DNA of 64,000 nt, from NCBI GenBank assembly GCA_963969345.1, contig OZ017766.1, forward strand, positions 2,418,001 through 2,482,000. Reading direction: 5' to 3'. The position numbers and the translations under genes are program-made. Under the pieces are notes generated by a model. The model was not told the DNA's origin and searched no databases. It saw nothing but the letters and a program-made list of their open reading frames with translations. Positions 24,701 through 37,138 of this stretch are shown one piece after another; within the stretch, counting starts at the first letter, position 1; each line of letters starts with the position of its first letter. The DNA is from Turbatrix aceti (Eukaryota; Nematoda; Chromadorea; Rhabditida; Panagrolaimidae).

Positions 24701-27700
24701 GATGACGCTTCGATGCTTGTCTTCAACCGGCACATGCACGCGCTCATCGAAGCCGGCAACACGCCGCTGCGGCTGCTGTTCCGGTGCATGAATCCTTCGT
24801 CACGCGCCCTCGATCCGATTTCAGCGTTTCTGGAGATTTACACGAAGCTCGCCTTCAAGAGCAAGCGCTTCCTGTGCCTTCTCTTTCTCGCTGTGTCGTC
24901 GCACGGGGTGCTCGAGGCCTTCGAGTTTGGTCGCTTCAACTTCTTCGACATCGTCGTTCGTTTCTTGGCAAACGATGAGGATAGCGCCAGCGTTTTCTTC
25001 GGGCTGTTCTTCACGGAAGCCACGCTTTGCAATGCTCAGGCGCGCCAGGCGCTGCTCTTCATCTTGGCTTCGGAGTCCGCGGCTGCCAAGGTCGCGGCCA
25101 AGAGCATGTATGTCTACCTGGCTCAACTCACCGACATCTTGATCGATGGCGTAAGAAAAAAACTTTTTTGTTCATAATGCTCAGTCAGATTTTTTCAGAA
25201 GCTTAAAAATAAGAAGGAGGTGCCGGCCGATGTTCTCGGGGGCGCTGTTGAAATGGACACAACCGAGCCGAACGAGCTGCCCCAACAGAAACGCGTGGAA
25301 CAGGAAAACTGGATGAAGCAGCTGCCAGATCTCATCTGTTTTGCGATCAAGGTGATTTGGCGCTACGCCGAACTCTTCCCGGATTGGTTCCTGCAAAACG
25401 CGTCGCTGATTAACGTCCTGAAGCGGCTCATCGCGTCTTTTCACTTCCGCTTCAATTTCCTCGTTGAGAAGAACAACTTTATTCAAAATGCCCACGGTCT
25501 GCCGGCGAACATGTTTTCAATTTCCAAAGTCGAGGCCTGCGATGTCCTCGTGAACCTGCTCATCCGGTATTTTGAGGCGAACATCTACGACTTCGACGTG
25601 CTCTTCGCGCTCTCCGGCTTCGTCACCCATCGCTACTACAGTGGCAGCATCCGGGTGCGAAAGTTCATCGACGTTTTTGTGGTCCGTCGAATGTCCATCG
25701 AGTGGCGGCAGCGTCTGATGCGCGCCACGACCACGTACATCAAGCACGCGACGAAGACCACGATCGAGTGCTCGGAGCGGAAGGCGCTCGCCGAATCCGA
25801 GGACTTTTCCGTCAGACAGGCCTATGCTGCGGAGTCGACCGCGTGCAGCGAGTTTGACCAGATTCTGACGCTCTTCCTCGACTACGTCGTCTACCCGTGC
25901 ATCGCCATGGCACTGGCCAACTTCTCGTTCGACTACGTCGTTGACTGCGATCGCAAGCTGGCCTCGAAGCGCGGTGCGACTGTGCAGAAGAACGAGCTGC
26001 CGACCGCGTCCATCGTCGACGACTTTTTCAACGGTCTTCCGGCGCAGGAGAAGTTCTGCGAGTTCTGGCCGCCTCTCATCAACTCGTACTTCAACTTCAT
26101 CACGCTCTTCATCGTCCGCTGCACGACCAGCATCCACATCCAGGGCAGCAAGACGCAGGGCCGCAACCTCCACATCTCGATGCAGCTCGCGTGGCCGGCG
26201 TTAACCGCCCAGGGCGTCTACGGGGATCGCGTGCTTCGTGGCACGGTAATGGTCATGCTGGGCTACCTGCTCAACAACGTATACATCAAGAGGGATATAG
26301 TCTGCCAGGTGAGTTCTCCCTTTCCTCCTTTGCTGCTCTTTGAAGGCCGCTTTCAGATCTTTGACAACATGATGCTGCGCTGCGACAACAGAGACAGCCC
26401 TAGCAACCGCGAAGCCCTGAGACTGCTGTCGCACCATTTCAAGACGCGCAAGGACGATTGCATGGAGCACATCTGCGACCGCATCCGGGACATGCTCTAC
26501 GACGACAGCACGAACCTGGTCAAGATCATGAACGCGGCGCTGCTGCTTTCGAGCAACTCGGAGGCGTACTTTCAGTGCCGCCGCGCTCTCAGCCCGCCTC
26601 TGCTGCTGGTTGCTCAGCGGTGCATCTACATGCGCCCCAGCTACCCCCTCTTACGCGACATTGCCGAGACGTTCATCAACTGGGAGGAAATCCGCCTCAC
26701 CGAGGTCGCCGTCCATCGCAAGGGCTGGTACAGCTCTTCTTCCGCGGCGATGGCGGCGACTAACGGTAGCGCACGACTCGAAGAAAACTTCAACGCGAAG
26801 ATGAAAACCCTGAAACTGGATCCCATGGAGAAAACGAGTATGGAAACGCTAGCGAACGTCATCAGCAGACTCTTGCTCTACCAGGACTCGGAATTCACCA
26901 AACAGGTCGCTATCAAGACCCTTCAGCTGGAAGCCCTGGCTGCGGTTGCCATCACGCGGATTGACCGTTACTTCCTCCGCGAGTCTCAACGCCGGGAAAA
27001 TACTCCGTTGATGCAATCGACGGCTACGATCAAAACACTCTCTCTGTCCCTTCCACACCTCGTACGTTTGTCTTTTTAGCCCTGGTTGATGTTTAGTCTG
27101 ACTTTGCAGAAGCCGGAGCACGTGCTGAACCTGCTGCGCCACTTCCAAAACTACCTGACTACCGGTATGGCCGCCTCGAGCGGCGCGCGTGACGTCCGTG
27201 AGAACTGCTTCCGTTTGGTGGTGAGCTGCGTGGACGCGATCAAAGGCCACCTGGTCCCGATCGCGTCGTTCGCTGCTATCTACAACGTCCTTGCCGCTGC
27301 TGTCGCCGAGTTCGCCGCTAGGTTCGAAAGCGGCCGCATGCAGGAGGAAAACCTGGTGGTGCTCCTGATGAAGATCTACCCGAGTCTGTGCAAGACGCAC
27401 GACGAGCAGATCGTGCGCAAGGTAGTCTCATTCGAGTGGATCCGCTTGATCTCGCTGCTCCTCAACACGTGCGGCGACCGCGAGTCCCGAGGCAATCCGC
27501 AGCACCCGGTGCCGGACAGCGCCGAGACGACCATCTTCTTCAAGAAGACTTTTTCGAGCACGATCTGCAACGCGTTCGGCACGGTCGTCGACCACATCGA
27601 CTTCCTCGCGGACAACATCGTGCGCTGCTTCGTGCGAGACGTCGTCGTCAAGCTGCTCTCGCGCTACCGCGAATTCACCCTGGAGCTCCACGAAGTGATC

Positions 27701-30700
27701 TGCCGGCTGCTCTACGAGATGACCCACAGCGCCAAGTTTCCTGTCCTCCGGGACGAGTGCGTGCTGCTGCTGCAGCTGATCATGCGTCTCCACTACATCG
27801 CCATGTCGAAGCACGCCTCCTGTCTCAAGATTCTTTTCGGCTCCGTGTTCGTCATCATGCAGGGCGAACGCGTGTTTGATGCGTCCAAGGTCGAGCTCTG
27901 GATTGCGTATTACAGCGCGATGTCCAATAACGGCGACGTCGACATCCGACGCAAGTTTCTGGACGATTTTGATCGCCGCATTCCGCGGAACCTCTTCGAG
28001 CGGTTTATTTATATTTTTGTCAACGACACGTGGGTCATGCTGTCTGCGCCGATCTTCTCGGCCATCGTGGAAGTCGTGCTGCGCGCGATCCCGGCTTGCA
28101 CCCCGTCTCGGCCTCTTTCGTCGTCGCAGTTTGTCTACGTCGGCTCCGAAGTCTACGGCCTCTCCAGCTCCGAAGCCTTACCACCAAAGCCACCTCGAAT
28201 GGAGCCGGCTCTTTCTTGCTTCGGTGCTGTTCCCAGTTTTTTGGGGACCTTGAACGGTGCTGCGAGCACAGAAATGTCTCCTGCCAAACCAAACGGCGGC
28301 TCTGTTCTCAAGAACTTGGAGCTTTCGACGCTGCCTTTCAGGTCCTCTTCGCAGTACATGGAGCAGTACATTTCGTGAGTTGTCTTTCTCTGCCTTGCTC
28401 GTTCATCTGCTCTGCTTTCAGTGAAATGACGGCGTGTCGAGGCTACTTTAACACGCGTGGAATGAATGTCTTCGAGCTGACCGGCCGTCTGCTGACCACC
28501 GAATTCGAGGCGGCCTCCAAGGTCCTCGCGGATATCTTCACATCGATGTGGACGTGTCTGACGACGAATGAGCGGCGTCTGATGGTCAAGTGTCTTTCTG
28601 CGTTCATCACAGGCGGCTACTTCCGCAACGTGCACTATCCGCTCGGCAAGTTTTTCTTCACGATGCTCGAGCGCTGCAAGCCGGACCTGCTGCTGCCGAT
28701 CGACGTGCTCTGTTGCGCGCCGACGAGCATCCGTTTCATGCACCACGAGATTGTGCAGCTCGAGCGGGAGCTGGCGAGTCCGCACCTCACGCAGGATCAC
28801 CGCAGCAAAGTCGTCACCTACCTTCGTCGGCTGTACTCGTTTATCGGGGAAACCGACCTCGAGGCGGAGACTTGGGCTACCGAATGCCACGTCCCTCGTT
28901 TCCACGTGGCTTACCGGCTCTACAACCAGTACCAGCCCGTTGAATGCCTGACTGTTCTTCGCGCGGCGCATCAGGAAGCTCTCGAGCGAATCAGGACCCG
29001 GCCTGCGGATTCCAGCGACCCTGCCACTGACTTGCGCATTCTGAGCGATTTTGAGCGTACCAAAGATCTGTCTATCAAGTGAGTCGTTTTAGAATTTTTG
29101 AGAAATCGAATACGGTGGTTTTCAGGTGTCTGGTCGAGACAATGGACTTTGAAAATCTCAGAGACCAAACCTGGGCTGCGGACGACGTTTTCAGCCACGC
29201 CGTCATGAGTTTGTACAACTACGAATCGGGCGAGTTCCTCAACGGCAACGGGCAAGTGCTCGACGCCATCGTTGCCAGCGAGGACGAGCACTATTCGTGC
29301 CAGACGTTCTTCATCGCGGAGCTGCTTGCGGTTCGTGTTTTGCCCTTCCAAGGCTTTTCCTACGCCCGATTTTTTAGCTACGCAGTCGCGATTGGTTCTG
29401 GATGACGAATGCGAATGAGTACAGCCGCATGCGGGACCGCAGGCTGTCCGTGATCTCAGAACGATGGCGACAGATGCCGGCCATCTTCGCGCCCTGCTAC
29501 GTCGACGCCCTGGTCGACTTCACGTTCTGCTACGACGTTTCAGACTTCCTTGTTGTCATCCGGGAAGTCGCCCGCAGCAACGCGAAGCTCTCTTCTTTTC
29601 CGGAGGCCTCGGTGCGGCAGCTGCTCTCGAACGCGCACAAGAGAAAGCCTTCCAAGGCCGAGTCACCCGAACTTGCGTGTCGTTATGCGTTTATGCGGTA
29701 TCTGTCGTTGAAGTTTCTGCTCGACGAACTTCGCAAGACTGAAGCGCCTCGGGACAGAGTTGTGGTGAGTGTTGGGAACGAATGTCCTGCGCGTGTTTGA
29801 CGGTTTTGCCCGGTGTTTTAGGACGAGTTGACACAAACGGTGTACGATGCCACCTACCGTCTCCTGCACGGTTACGTCCGCGAACTGGAATCCATGCGGG
29901 AATACGACCGGGCGATTGAGTGCATCACGAATTTCATGAACGACGATGCTTGCAAGGCTTACAACAGCGCCGACCGCATCGACGATCACATGACGCTTCT
30001 TCGCCTGCACCGCAAGAAGGCCAAATATGAGAGCGATGATCCGAGATACTTGCCGACTCTCGATGACCTGCCGCCCTCCCTGCGGGCCGTCGTTGAGAAC
30101 GATTTTGTCGACCTCGACCAGAGTGTCATGATGCGGGTTCGCTCGGCGCACGCGTTCTTCGCGCGCCCGGACGGCGTGCGCAAGCTGACTGCTCAAGTGC
30201 TGACTGCTGCGGTCTGCACCCCGTCGGACATGGAGCTGGCCAACGGCGCGACTCCGAGCTACATGATCGAGGCGCTGCGCAATCTCGTCAAAATCATGCG
30301 ACGGGAGTTCATGGGAACTACGAAGCCCGCGGTTGACGTCTGTCAAAATCTGACGATGGCTTCAGCGATGCTCATGTCTTCGCTGCGCGCTTTCGAGGCC
30401 ATTCGCTACGTGCCAAACGTTGTGCTGGCGATGAGATATCTCTGGAAGGAGTACGACTTGGCTGCTACGAACGGCTACCAGTCGATGATCCGGCTGCTGC
30501 TGACCGTCAATCCGATGACCTTCTTCCCCCACCTCGACAGCATCATCCTCGACGTCGTCGCCGGAAATTCTGCGTGGCTCGAACTCGTGGCGCGGATCGC
30601 CGTTTCGTATCCCACCCACGTCATCCATGCTGTGCGACGGCATCTGACGACCAAGGGCTTCCGCGAGGCAATGCTGAATTCAGAGCGGTACTACCGCTTT

Positions 30701-32449
30701 TTTGAAAGTCATGCTTTGAATCCTGTAGGCCAGAAGAGCGCCGCGCCAACCAACTTCTTCCGTTTCGACGACCGCGCGCACTCTGCCTACCGCCAGGACA
30801 TGCGCGTATTCCACGAGTCCCCCACTCCTGCCGACGACAGGCCTTCGATGCAATGGCAGCGCTCTAAGCTCAACGGCATCTTCAACTCGATTTGTGCAGA
30901 TAGACAGACATCCCAGGACGAGCCCCTCCGCGTGCTGGCAGCGTGCCTCAACGTCGCGTTCTCGGGCAGCGTCTCCGCTTACCTCCAGGTGGTCGACGGG
31001 CTGAACGACATCATGGCGGACCCTCAGGACGCCGTGATTGAGGGCCTCATGCGAGCCTTCAGACGCATTAAATCGGCCGTGCTCACAGACCCGACGGCCC
31101 CTGACGTGCCAACGGATGTCATCGATGCTCTCAACGACGCTCTGGCTTTCGGGCAGATGAACGACTGGTCAGAAGATGTGTTGCAGCTGCTCCGAAGCCC
31201 ACCGGCTACAGGAGGTCAGGTTGTTCAGCAACTGACCGCCGTTATCGACTACGTCAGAGAGAATTGTGTTTCTGCGTAAGTTGGAGTTCATTGGATCTTT
31301 TCATTGAGTTTGTCTCGTTTTCAGCCATCAGACGGTTCCTCCGAAGCTGTACAACTACTCTCTGAACACCGGGAGCCTGCCTTCGTTGTCGAATCTCGTC
31401 AACAAGACGCCCCTGTTCTGCATTCCTTGCATCCGCGGCTTCGGTTACCAGATGAAAGTCGTCGTCGAAGGACTCCACTACTACAAGCTGCTCGAAGTCA
31501 TTCTGGACAACGGCCACGTTTGCACGTACCGCGTCGAGGTCTGCCCCCAGCGCCCGGCTTCGACGGGCCATGTGCAGCTGAATTCGCTGCTCATGCTCCT
31601 CAACCCCATCCTGGAGAGAGACCACGGCGTCAACCGGCGCAGCGCCTTCTTCCGATCGTCGGCTGTCATCGAACTCGACAGCGTCCGCCTCATCGAAGTC
31701 AACGACCGCGTCCTCAACACCACCCTGCCCTACGCCAACACACAACATACGTTTTCGGAGCTCTTTGGAACCGCCAAGTGCATTCAGAAGCTGGCGAGCA
31801 CCCCCATGGGCCCGGCTGCGAGAAAGGAGTACCTCGCGGAGCAGGACGACAACCTCGTCGTCTGGTTTGACCGCCACTTCGAAGACTGGTCCACGCACTG
31901 GTACGAGCGCAAGAGCCTGGCCACCCAGCTCGCCCTCCACGCCGTAGCGCACGTCGCTTTCGCCTCGACTCCCTGCGACACCGACGACCTGATTCTCGAG
32001 CTCGTCAGTGGCAGGATAATCGAGCCCAGCGAGTACTGGAGCGTCGAAAATCTCAAACTCGCCCACGCGGATCCCGAAGAAGCCCTGTCGCGACTGTTAT
32101 TCCCCTTTTTGACGCCTCAGGTGGTCAAACTGCTGAGCTCCGCGCTTGCCGGTACTTTCGTCCCCACCGTCGTCGCTGTGGCACAGGGACTCAACAGCAA
32201 AAAGTTCTTCGACGTCGCGACACTGCATCTCAGCGATCTGGCACTCATTAGCAACCGGCAGATCCACAAAGTCATGGAGCACATCGAGGACATCTTCCAA
32301 CGACTTCACGGTGAGTTCTGTTATTCGCGGGGCGACGAGCGGAGCATGAACGAACTTTTTCAGTGCTGGCTGACTACGACGGCACCGACGAAGCCCTGGT
32401 CCACCAGCTGACCAGGCAATCCACTGCGAGTCTCGCAAACTGTATATGA
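18760..32449 (+). CDS. TRRAP: TRRAP/Tra1-family PIKK pseudokinase, histone acetyltransferase complex scaffold
   Basis: Twenty-two exons: 18760-18863, 18959-19142, 19194-19511, 19565-20346, 20566-21256, 21304-21624, 21668-21880, 21933-22377, 22426-23244, 23293-23942, 23993-24239, 24290-24507, 24554-25150, 25199-26308, 26357-27061, 27110-28374, 28422-29078, 29126-29330, 29378-29764, 29822-31275, 31325-32310 and 32364-32449. They join without frame breaks to about 4,147 aa. Almost the whole product is helical HEAT/TPR repeat, as in TRRAP, the activator-binding scaffold of SAGA and TIP60/NuA4. Matches include QTKAFMFMAFILKLRR near residue 390, FVLIDVIKRLL and LHISMQLAWPAL mid-protein, a FAT-like region, and FCIPCIRGFGYQMKVVVEGL at the start of the PI3K-like domain. 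No kinase HxxxN or DFG motif is seen, as expected for TRRAP, but the end is very divergent and lacks a clear FATC tail. Confidence 0.92.
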
Positions 32450-32460
32450 ACCCATATCAG

Positions 32461-32473
32461 CCCCCCCCCCCCC
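32461..32473. repeat. Poly(C) tract
   Basis: A homopolymer run of about 13 C immediately downstream of the TRRAP stop codon, in the 108-bp gap between two convergent genes. Its exact length may be affected by sequencing. Confidence 0.8.
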
Positions 32474-32557
32474 TCCGGACCCTCCTTCCCAGCATGATCT
32501 CAGTTAAGTAATGAATGTCCTGTCCATTTTGCAGCACTGTCGAATCAGTACGCTTTA

Positions 32558-34537
32558 TCACTCGCGCAGAGGCGCCGCGATGCCGCCAAGCTTTCTCTTG
32601 GCTTTCTTGCGCGCGACCTTGGCCTTCTCTGCGTCGGTGACGCGGTGGCGACGGAAGCGCTCGGTCACCTTGATCTGCTTGATGGTGAGTTTCATGTCGG
32701 GCGAGACGTCGATGCACGCGCCCATGTTGACGTCGTGGGCGTGAGTGCCCTTGTAGCCGGGCGCCGAGAAGAGCGTCATGAGCTGCTTGCCGGCGAAGAG
32801 AGCGTAGCCCTGCGTAGGAGCCTGGTGGCCTCGGATGATCATGTCGACGTTGAGGGCCTTGCACGTCGCGCGCACCGTGTCCGAGCCGAAGAGCTGTCCG
32901 ATGCCGTGCAGCGGCTCGCGATCGAGGTTCGGGCGGAAGCCTTTTTCGGGGCCGGTGTCGGGGTCGCTCCAGACGAGGTCGCACTCCAGCGAGCCGACGA
33001 CGAAGTCGTCGATGGGCCGCTCGATGTTTCTGATGGCCTGCAGAGATGACATTCGGGGACTCAGACCGCCATGCATGCCCAGGATTCTGCCGCCGACGAG
33101 TGCCGCGAGTGGCAGCTCCGTGAAAAAGTTCTTGAAGTGCGTGTACATGGGCACAGGGCCGTCTGAAATCGGACGCACCGAGTGCCCGTTGCCCCGCCCC
33201 TCAACTCACGCTTGTTCTTCGGATAACGGAAGTTGACCTCGTCGTAGAAGGAGTACGCTCGGTTCAGCGACTCCTCTTCGTGGTTGCCTCGGATGACGAA
33301 GATCTTCTCGGAGTACAGCACCTTGAAGCAGCAGATGAGCGCGACCACCTCGATGCCGTGGGTGCCGCGATCGACGAAGTCGCCGAGGAAGACAGACCGG
33401 TTCTGGTGGGGCCAGCCGTTGAGATTGAACCAGCGATGAAGGTCGCTGTACTGGCCGTGGATGTCGCCGTAGATGGTGCAGGGCACGGGGACTTCTAGCA
33501 GAGACGGCTCGCGTGCGACGACAGCGGTGGCCTCTGCCAGCACGCGCGCCAGCTCGTCGTACGTGAAGATGTACTGGCGGGGCCCGTTGGCGATGAGGCG
33601 CATGAGAAGACCCTCCACCTCGCTGTCCGACGTCGGCAACGTGAGCTCGGTTTCGCGGTCCGAGTGCTCCGGCAGCGTGATCTCGTCGCCGGTCGCGTAC
33701 GTGTAGACTTTCTCGATCTCGACCTCGGAGTCAGGGGCGTCGACGCTGTCGAGCTGCACCTTGCGCCTCAGCGAGGCCACGATGGCCTGCCTCTCGCTGA
33801 ACGACAGCTCCGCTGGCACGGAGACGTCCGTGCGGTCGATGTGTAGCGCGTTGATGGTCACGTGATCCTCCTTCTTGGGTATACTCAACGATTTTTCGAC
33901 GTCGCCAGGCGCGGGCGGTGTGGAGGTGTCCTCGCACGAGATGATGCACGACTTGCGCCGCGCCCAGCGCAGGTAGGCCAGTATGCAGCCCACCACGACG
34001 GCGATCACGATGGCACACACGCACATCGCGGCGATCGAGATGCCGATCAGCGCCCCCGTGGAGTGTCCTGTGATCACCGACGGCGCAGTGGTGAACGTTA
34101 TCGTATCCGAGTCCAATGCTCGGACTTTGAACTGCTTCGCTAAAGAGTATGAATCGGACAGCGGTCAGCTGGAAAGAACGTACTGTTGTCACTGTCGATT
34201 TCGGGTGAATTGCAGCGATCGCCGCGGCAACAGCAGAGGTCGGCGCCGATGTCGAAGCCGCAACGTACACGCTCCGTGGCATGGCGACAGTCGTCTACGC
34301 TGGCGCAGACGAGACGCCGCGAGTAGCTCAGACAAAGCGGCTGCTCCGAGCTACATTGGACGTGTTGGGAAGTCTCGGAGTTGTAACATGACAGCTTCGA
34401 CCAGCGATTGCCTCTTACCTAAAAAGGTAACAACGAAATGTTCTGGCTCTCGACAGGTAACACCTTCTACTTACGATGTGAGAAAAGAGCGCGGTAATAA
34501 TGAGCGGGTAAAGGTAGCACGATGCCTGTCGACGCAT
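32558..34537 (-). CDS. Receptor-like transmembrane PP1-type Ser/Thr phosphatase with Cys-rich ectodomain
   Basis: Four exons (minus): 34537-34475, 34418-34184, 34139-33210 and 33162-32558, in phase, 610 aa. Exon 1 is a signal peptide (MRRQASCYLYPLIITALFSH). Exon 2 is a compact ectodomain with ten cysteines (about 32, 43, 50, 59, 65, 74, 83-85, 90) ending LCCCRGDRCN, reminiscent of nematode ET-module or Ly6-like domains. One membrane helix (about 129-156) is followed by the stop-transfer sequence RWARRK. After an acidic linker comes a PPP phosphatase domain: GDIHGQ (324-329), GDFVDRG (352-358), RGNHEE (383-388), HGGLSP (439-444) and RGHQ (519-522). All metal and catalytic residues are present. 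The PP1 SAPNYCGEFDN loop is changed to SAPGYKGTHAHDVN, losing the microcystin-reactive Cys. The C-terminal tail is basic. It is predicted to be an extracellularly gated phosphatase; the ligand is unknown. Confidence 0.85.
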
Positions 34538-34670
34538 CAGACAACACGCAAACTTACGATAGCAATAAACAGCCGACGCGAAGCTTCTCCCGCAGCCCCA
34601 TTTCTACGACAGCGCAATGCAAAATTTCTGCAGTCATCGCAGACATTCAAAAAAAGTCATTCGTGTTTCA

Positions 34671-34676
34671 TTTATT
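34671..34676 (-). terminator. Candidate polyadenylation signal of the multicopper oxidase gene
   Basis: AATAAA on the minus strand, about 38 nt downstream of the stop codon at 34714, within a normal distance for 3' end formation. Confidence 0.5.
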
Positions 34677-34713
34677 TTCATCCAGGCCAAAACAAGGGAC
34701 CCGGAGGCAGCAG

Positions 34714-37138
34714 TCAGGTGCCCTTTCCCGTTCCACGCCTTCTCTTGACTGCTGCGTGGGGAAACGCGGTGAACAGCTCGTCGCCGAGAGGCGGCGGCTC
34801 GTACCGGCCGCAGGTGTGAGGAAAGCCGGGCGGGGGGACGGGGTGCTCGTCGTGGTCGCCGACGCGATAGGCAAACGCCATGCCTGCCATGTGGTGGTTG
34901 ATGAGGTGACAGTGCGCGTACCACCAGCCCGGGTTGCTTGCCCGGAAGCGGATCACGACGTATCCGCCCACCGGCACGGTTACCGTATCCCTCAAAGGCG
35001 GGTCAACGCTGTTCATGTCAGGCAGGCGCCCGCCGTGCCACGAGACGTTGCGCCAGCCGCGCTCGTTGCAGTGCTCAGTCGCACCGCAGTCGATGTCGGC
35101 ATTGGGCCGGATCTCGTATGTGGCCTCGTCGTAGTCCCCGAAGCCCATCTGCACGACGTGAAAGTGCGTGCCGTGCATGTGAAACGGGTGCGCAGAGCCC
35201 GTGGAAAAGCCGCCGCCGTAGCTGAAGGCATTATTTCGGCTATTCTGGCTTGCGCGAACTCGGCATGGACCTACCCCATGTTGTATAGCGTGAGCTGAAC
35301 GACCGCTCCGAGGGGGAACTCAAAGTGGAAAAAACAGCTGCAGGACTCGTCGTAACGGCCGTCGAGCTCCGATGAGCAAGTCGTGCGGTCACAGCGCGTT
35401 ACGGCATTGTCGCCGTCAAAGTACGGCATGCTCCGTGGCGGCGTGTAGATCCAGCCGTTCATGTGGTTGTCGTAGTGAATGTTTACGAACTCTTCGACAA
35501 ACGTGTCGAGGTGTCCAAAGCCTGAGTTGGACAACAGGCCGGCATCGTTGGACGGCACGACTGCCCTTAACTCGTCATGGCCGTGACAAGCGATCGGAAT
35601 GCCGTGCGGGAAGTGGCTAAACGGGCAGTTTACGGCCAAGCACCGGTGCTTTCCACAGCGTCTTCCGTGAAACCAGTCCGCTAAAATTTTGTGTCGTTTG
35701 GTTTTTCACGGAAAAGTGGCATACGAGTGAGCGCCGCTTTCAAGCCGCGATGTTTGTCGTAAACCAGTCTGGCAACGCCGAAGAGGGGTCGTACGACGTC
35801 GTTCGTCTTACTGTAGTGTTCGAGTGTCTCGATTACGATGGGATAAGCAGCTCGGTCGGGTTTTTTCAGTCCGTGGATATGAACGTCATACCGCTCCCCG
35901 GGCATGAGGATGACCATGTCTGCCACCACTGGGTGCACCGGAGCACCATCGGCGCCGATAATTATGAGTTCATGACCATCTACGGTCACCATGAGTGTGT
36001 GCGAAATCCCGGCATTGGTGATGCGAAGTTTCACAGGTTTGCCTAAACTTTTCATGGAGTAAAGAAAAAAGAGAACACTCATTGCGCGCACGAGTGTTCC
36101 CCGCGTGTTTCACAAAAAAACGCAGTTTTTTTTACCAGGGTTGATGCTAAAGGATTCTATCGGGAGTTTTTCGGGTCTGTGGACGACATCCGTCTGATTG
36201 TGCCATCCCTTGCCGTTGACTGCCACCGCACGTGTTGCCACGACTCCTCCGACGTTGGAGCCGTCGTAGGTTTTCGTGCCTGCGAAGCAATTGTTTCTCG
36301 CCTCGCCGTCGAAGCCATACATCCATTTGTTCGTGCCCCACACGTCCGCCTTGTGCACGTAAGTCAGGTCCGCTACGGGCCAGTCTTGCAGAATCATGCT
36401 GTATTCGTCGCCGATACGCTCGTAGGGCGAATGGACGACAAAGGCGCCCAGTATGCCCTGGCCTCGATCCATGGCCATGTGCCCGTGGTACCAATGCGTG
36501 CCCGGCGTGTCGGCGACGAAGCGATAAGTGTAGCTGAAGCCTCTGAGATTATTTTTTTATTTTCCATGTACTCTTACTCTGAACCTGGAGCAATGGGGCA
36601 CTGCTGGATATAGGCGACGCCGTCGGTGAACCAGAGGCCGCGCTTGTCGATGCCGTGGACGTGAAGGGTCATGCTGTTGGAGAGCATCCGGTTCGCCACC
36701 TCGAACACCACCTCTGCCCCCAAGGGCACGACGATTTCGGGCCCCGGCATTTGGTCGTTGATCGCCAGGATGATCTCGTGCAGGCCGTGCAGCACGGCCA
36801 GCGAAGACAGGTTGTGCTTCGCGGCTTCGAAGCTTTCTTCCACCGCGCACGCCGCCGTCTGATCCGCATTCCGCACGCTCCAAGGGTTCTGCAAGCGCGT
36901 AGCTGGTTTATTTGAGATCTGAACTTACGAATCGATCGGGGTCGTAATCGAGGACGTCTACGTTTTTGCCGTTGCCGCCTGGTTTGTTCACCGCCATGGA
37001 GAGTTTCTCGGTGACGACGAGTCTGAAGCGGTAGACCCCGTCCGCACCGGGCTGTGCCACCCTCAGGCGCTGCGCGAAGTCACTGAATGCCGCTACCACC
37101 GCAAGCAGCGCGAATGCCAGACCTAGTGGCGCTAGCAT
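34714..37138 (-). CDS. Secreted multicopper oxidase (laccase/ferroxidase-like)
   Basis: Six exons (minus): 37138-36929, 36888-36578, 36542-36136, 36042-35725, 35680-35275 and 35221-34714, in phase, 719 aa. A signal peptide (MLAPLGLAFALLAVVAAF) precedes three cupredoxin domains. All four copper motifs are present: HVHG (146-149), HWYHGH (190-195), HPFHMHG (562-568) and HCHLINHHMAGM (654-665). The trinuclear centre and the type-1 site should therefore load. Met at the axial position of the last motif suggests a lower redox potential than Leu/Phe laccases. The enzyme should oxidise phenols, ascorbate or Fe(II) with O2 outside the cell. Family members act in cuticle tanning or iron handling; which applies here is unknown. 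The exon 4 donor is ambiguous (GTATGC chosen; GTGAAA 19 nt later keeps the same phase). Confidence 0.9.
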
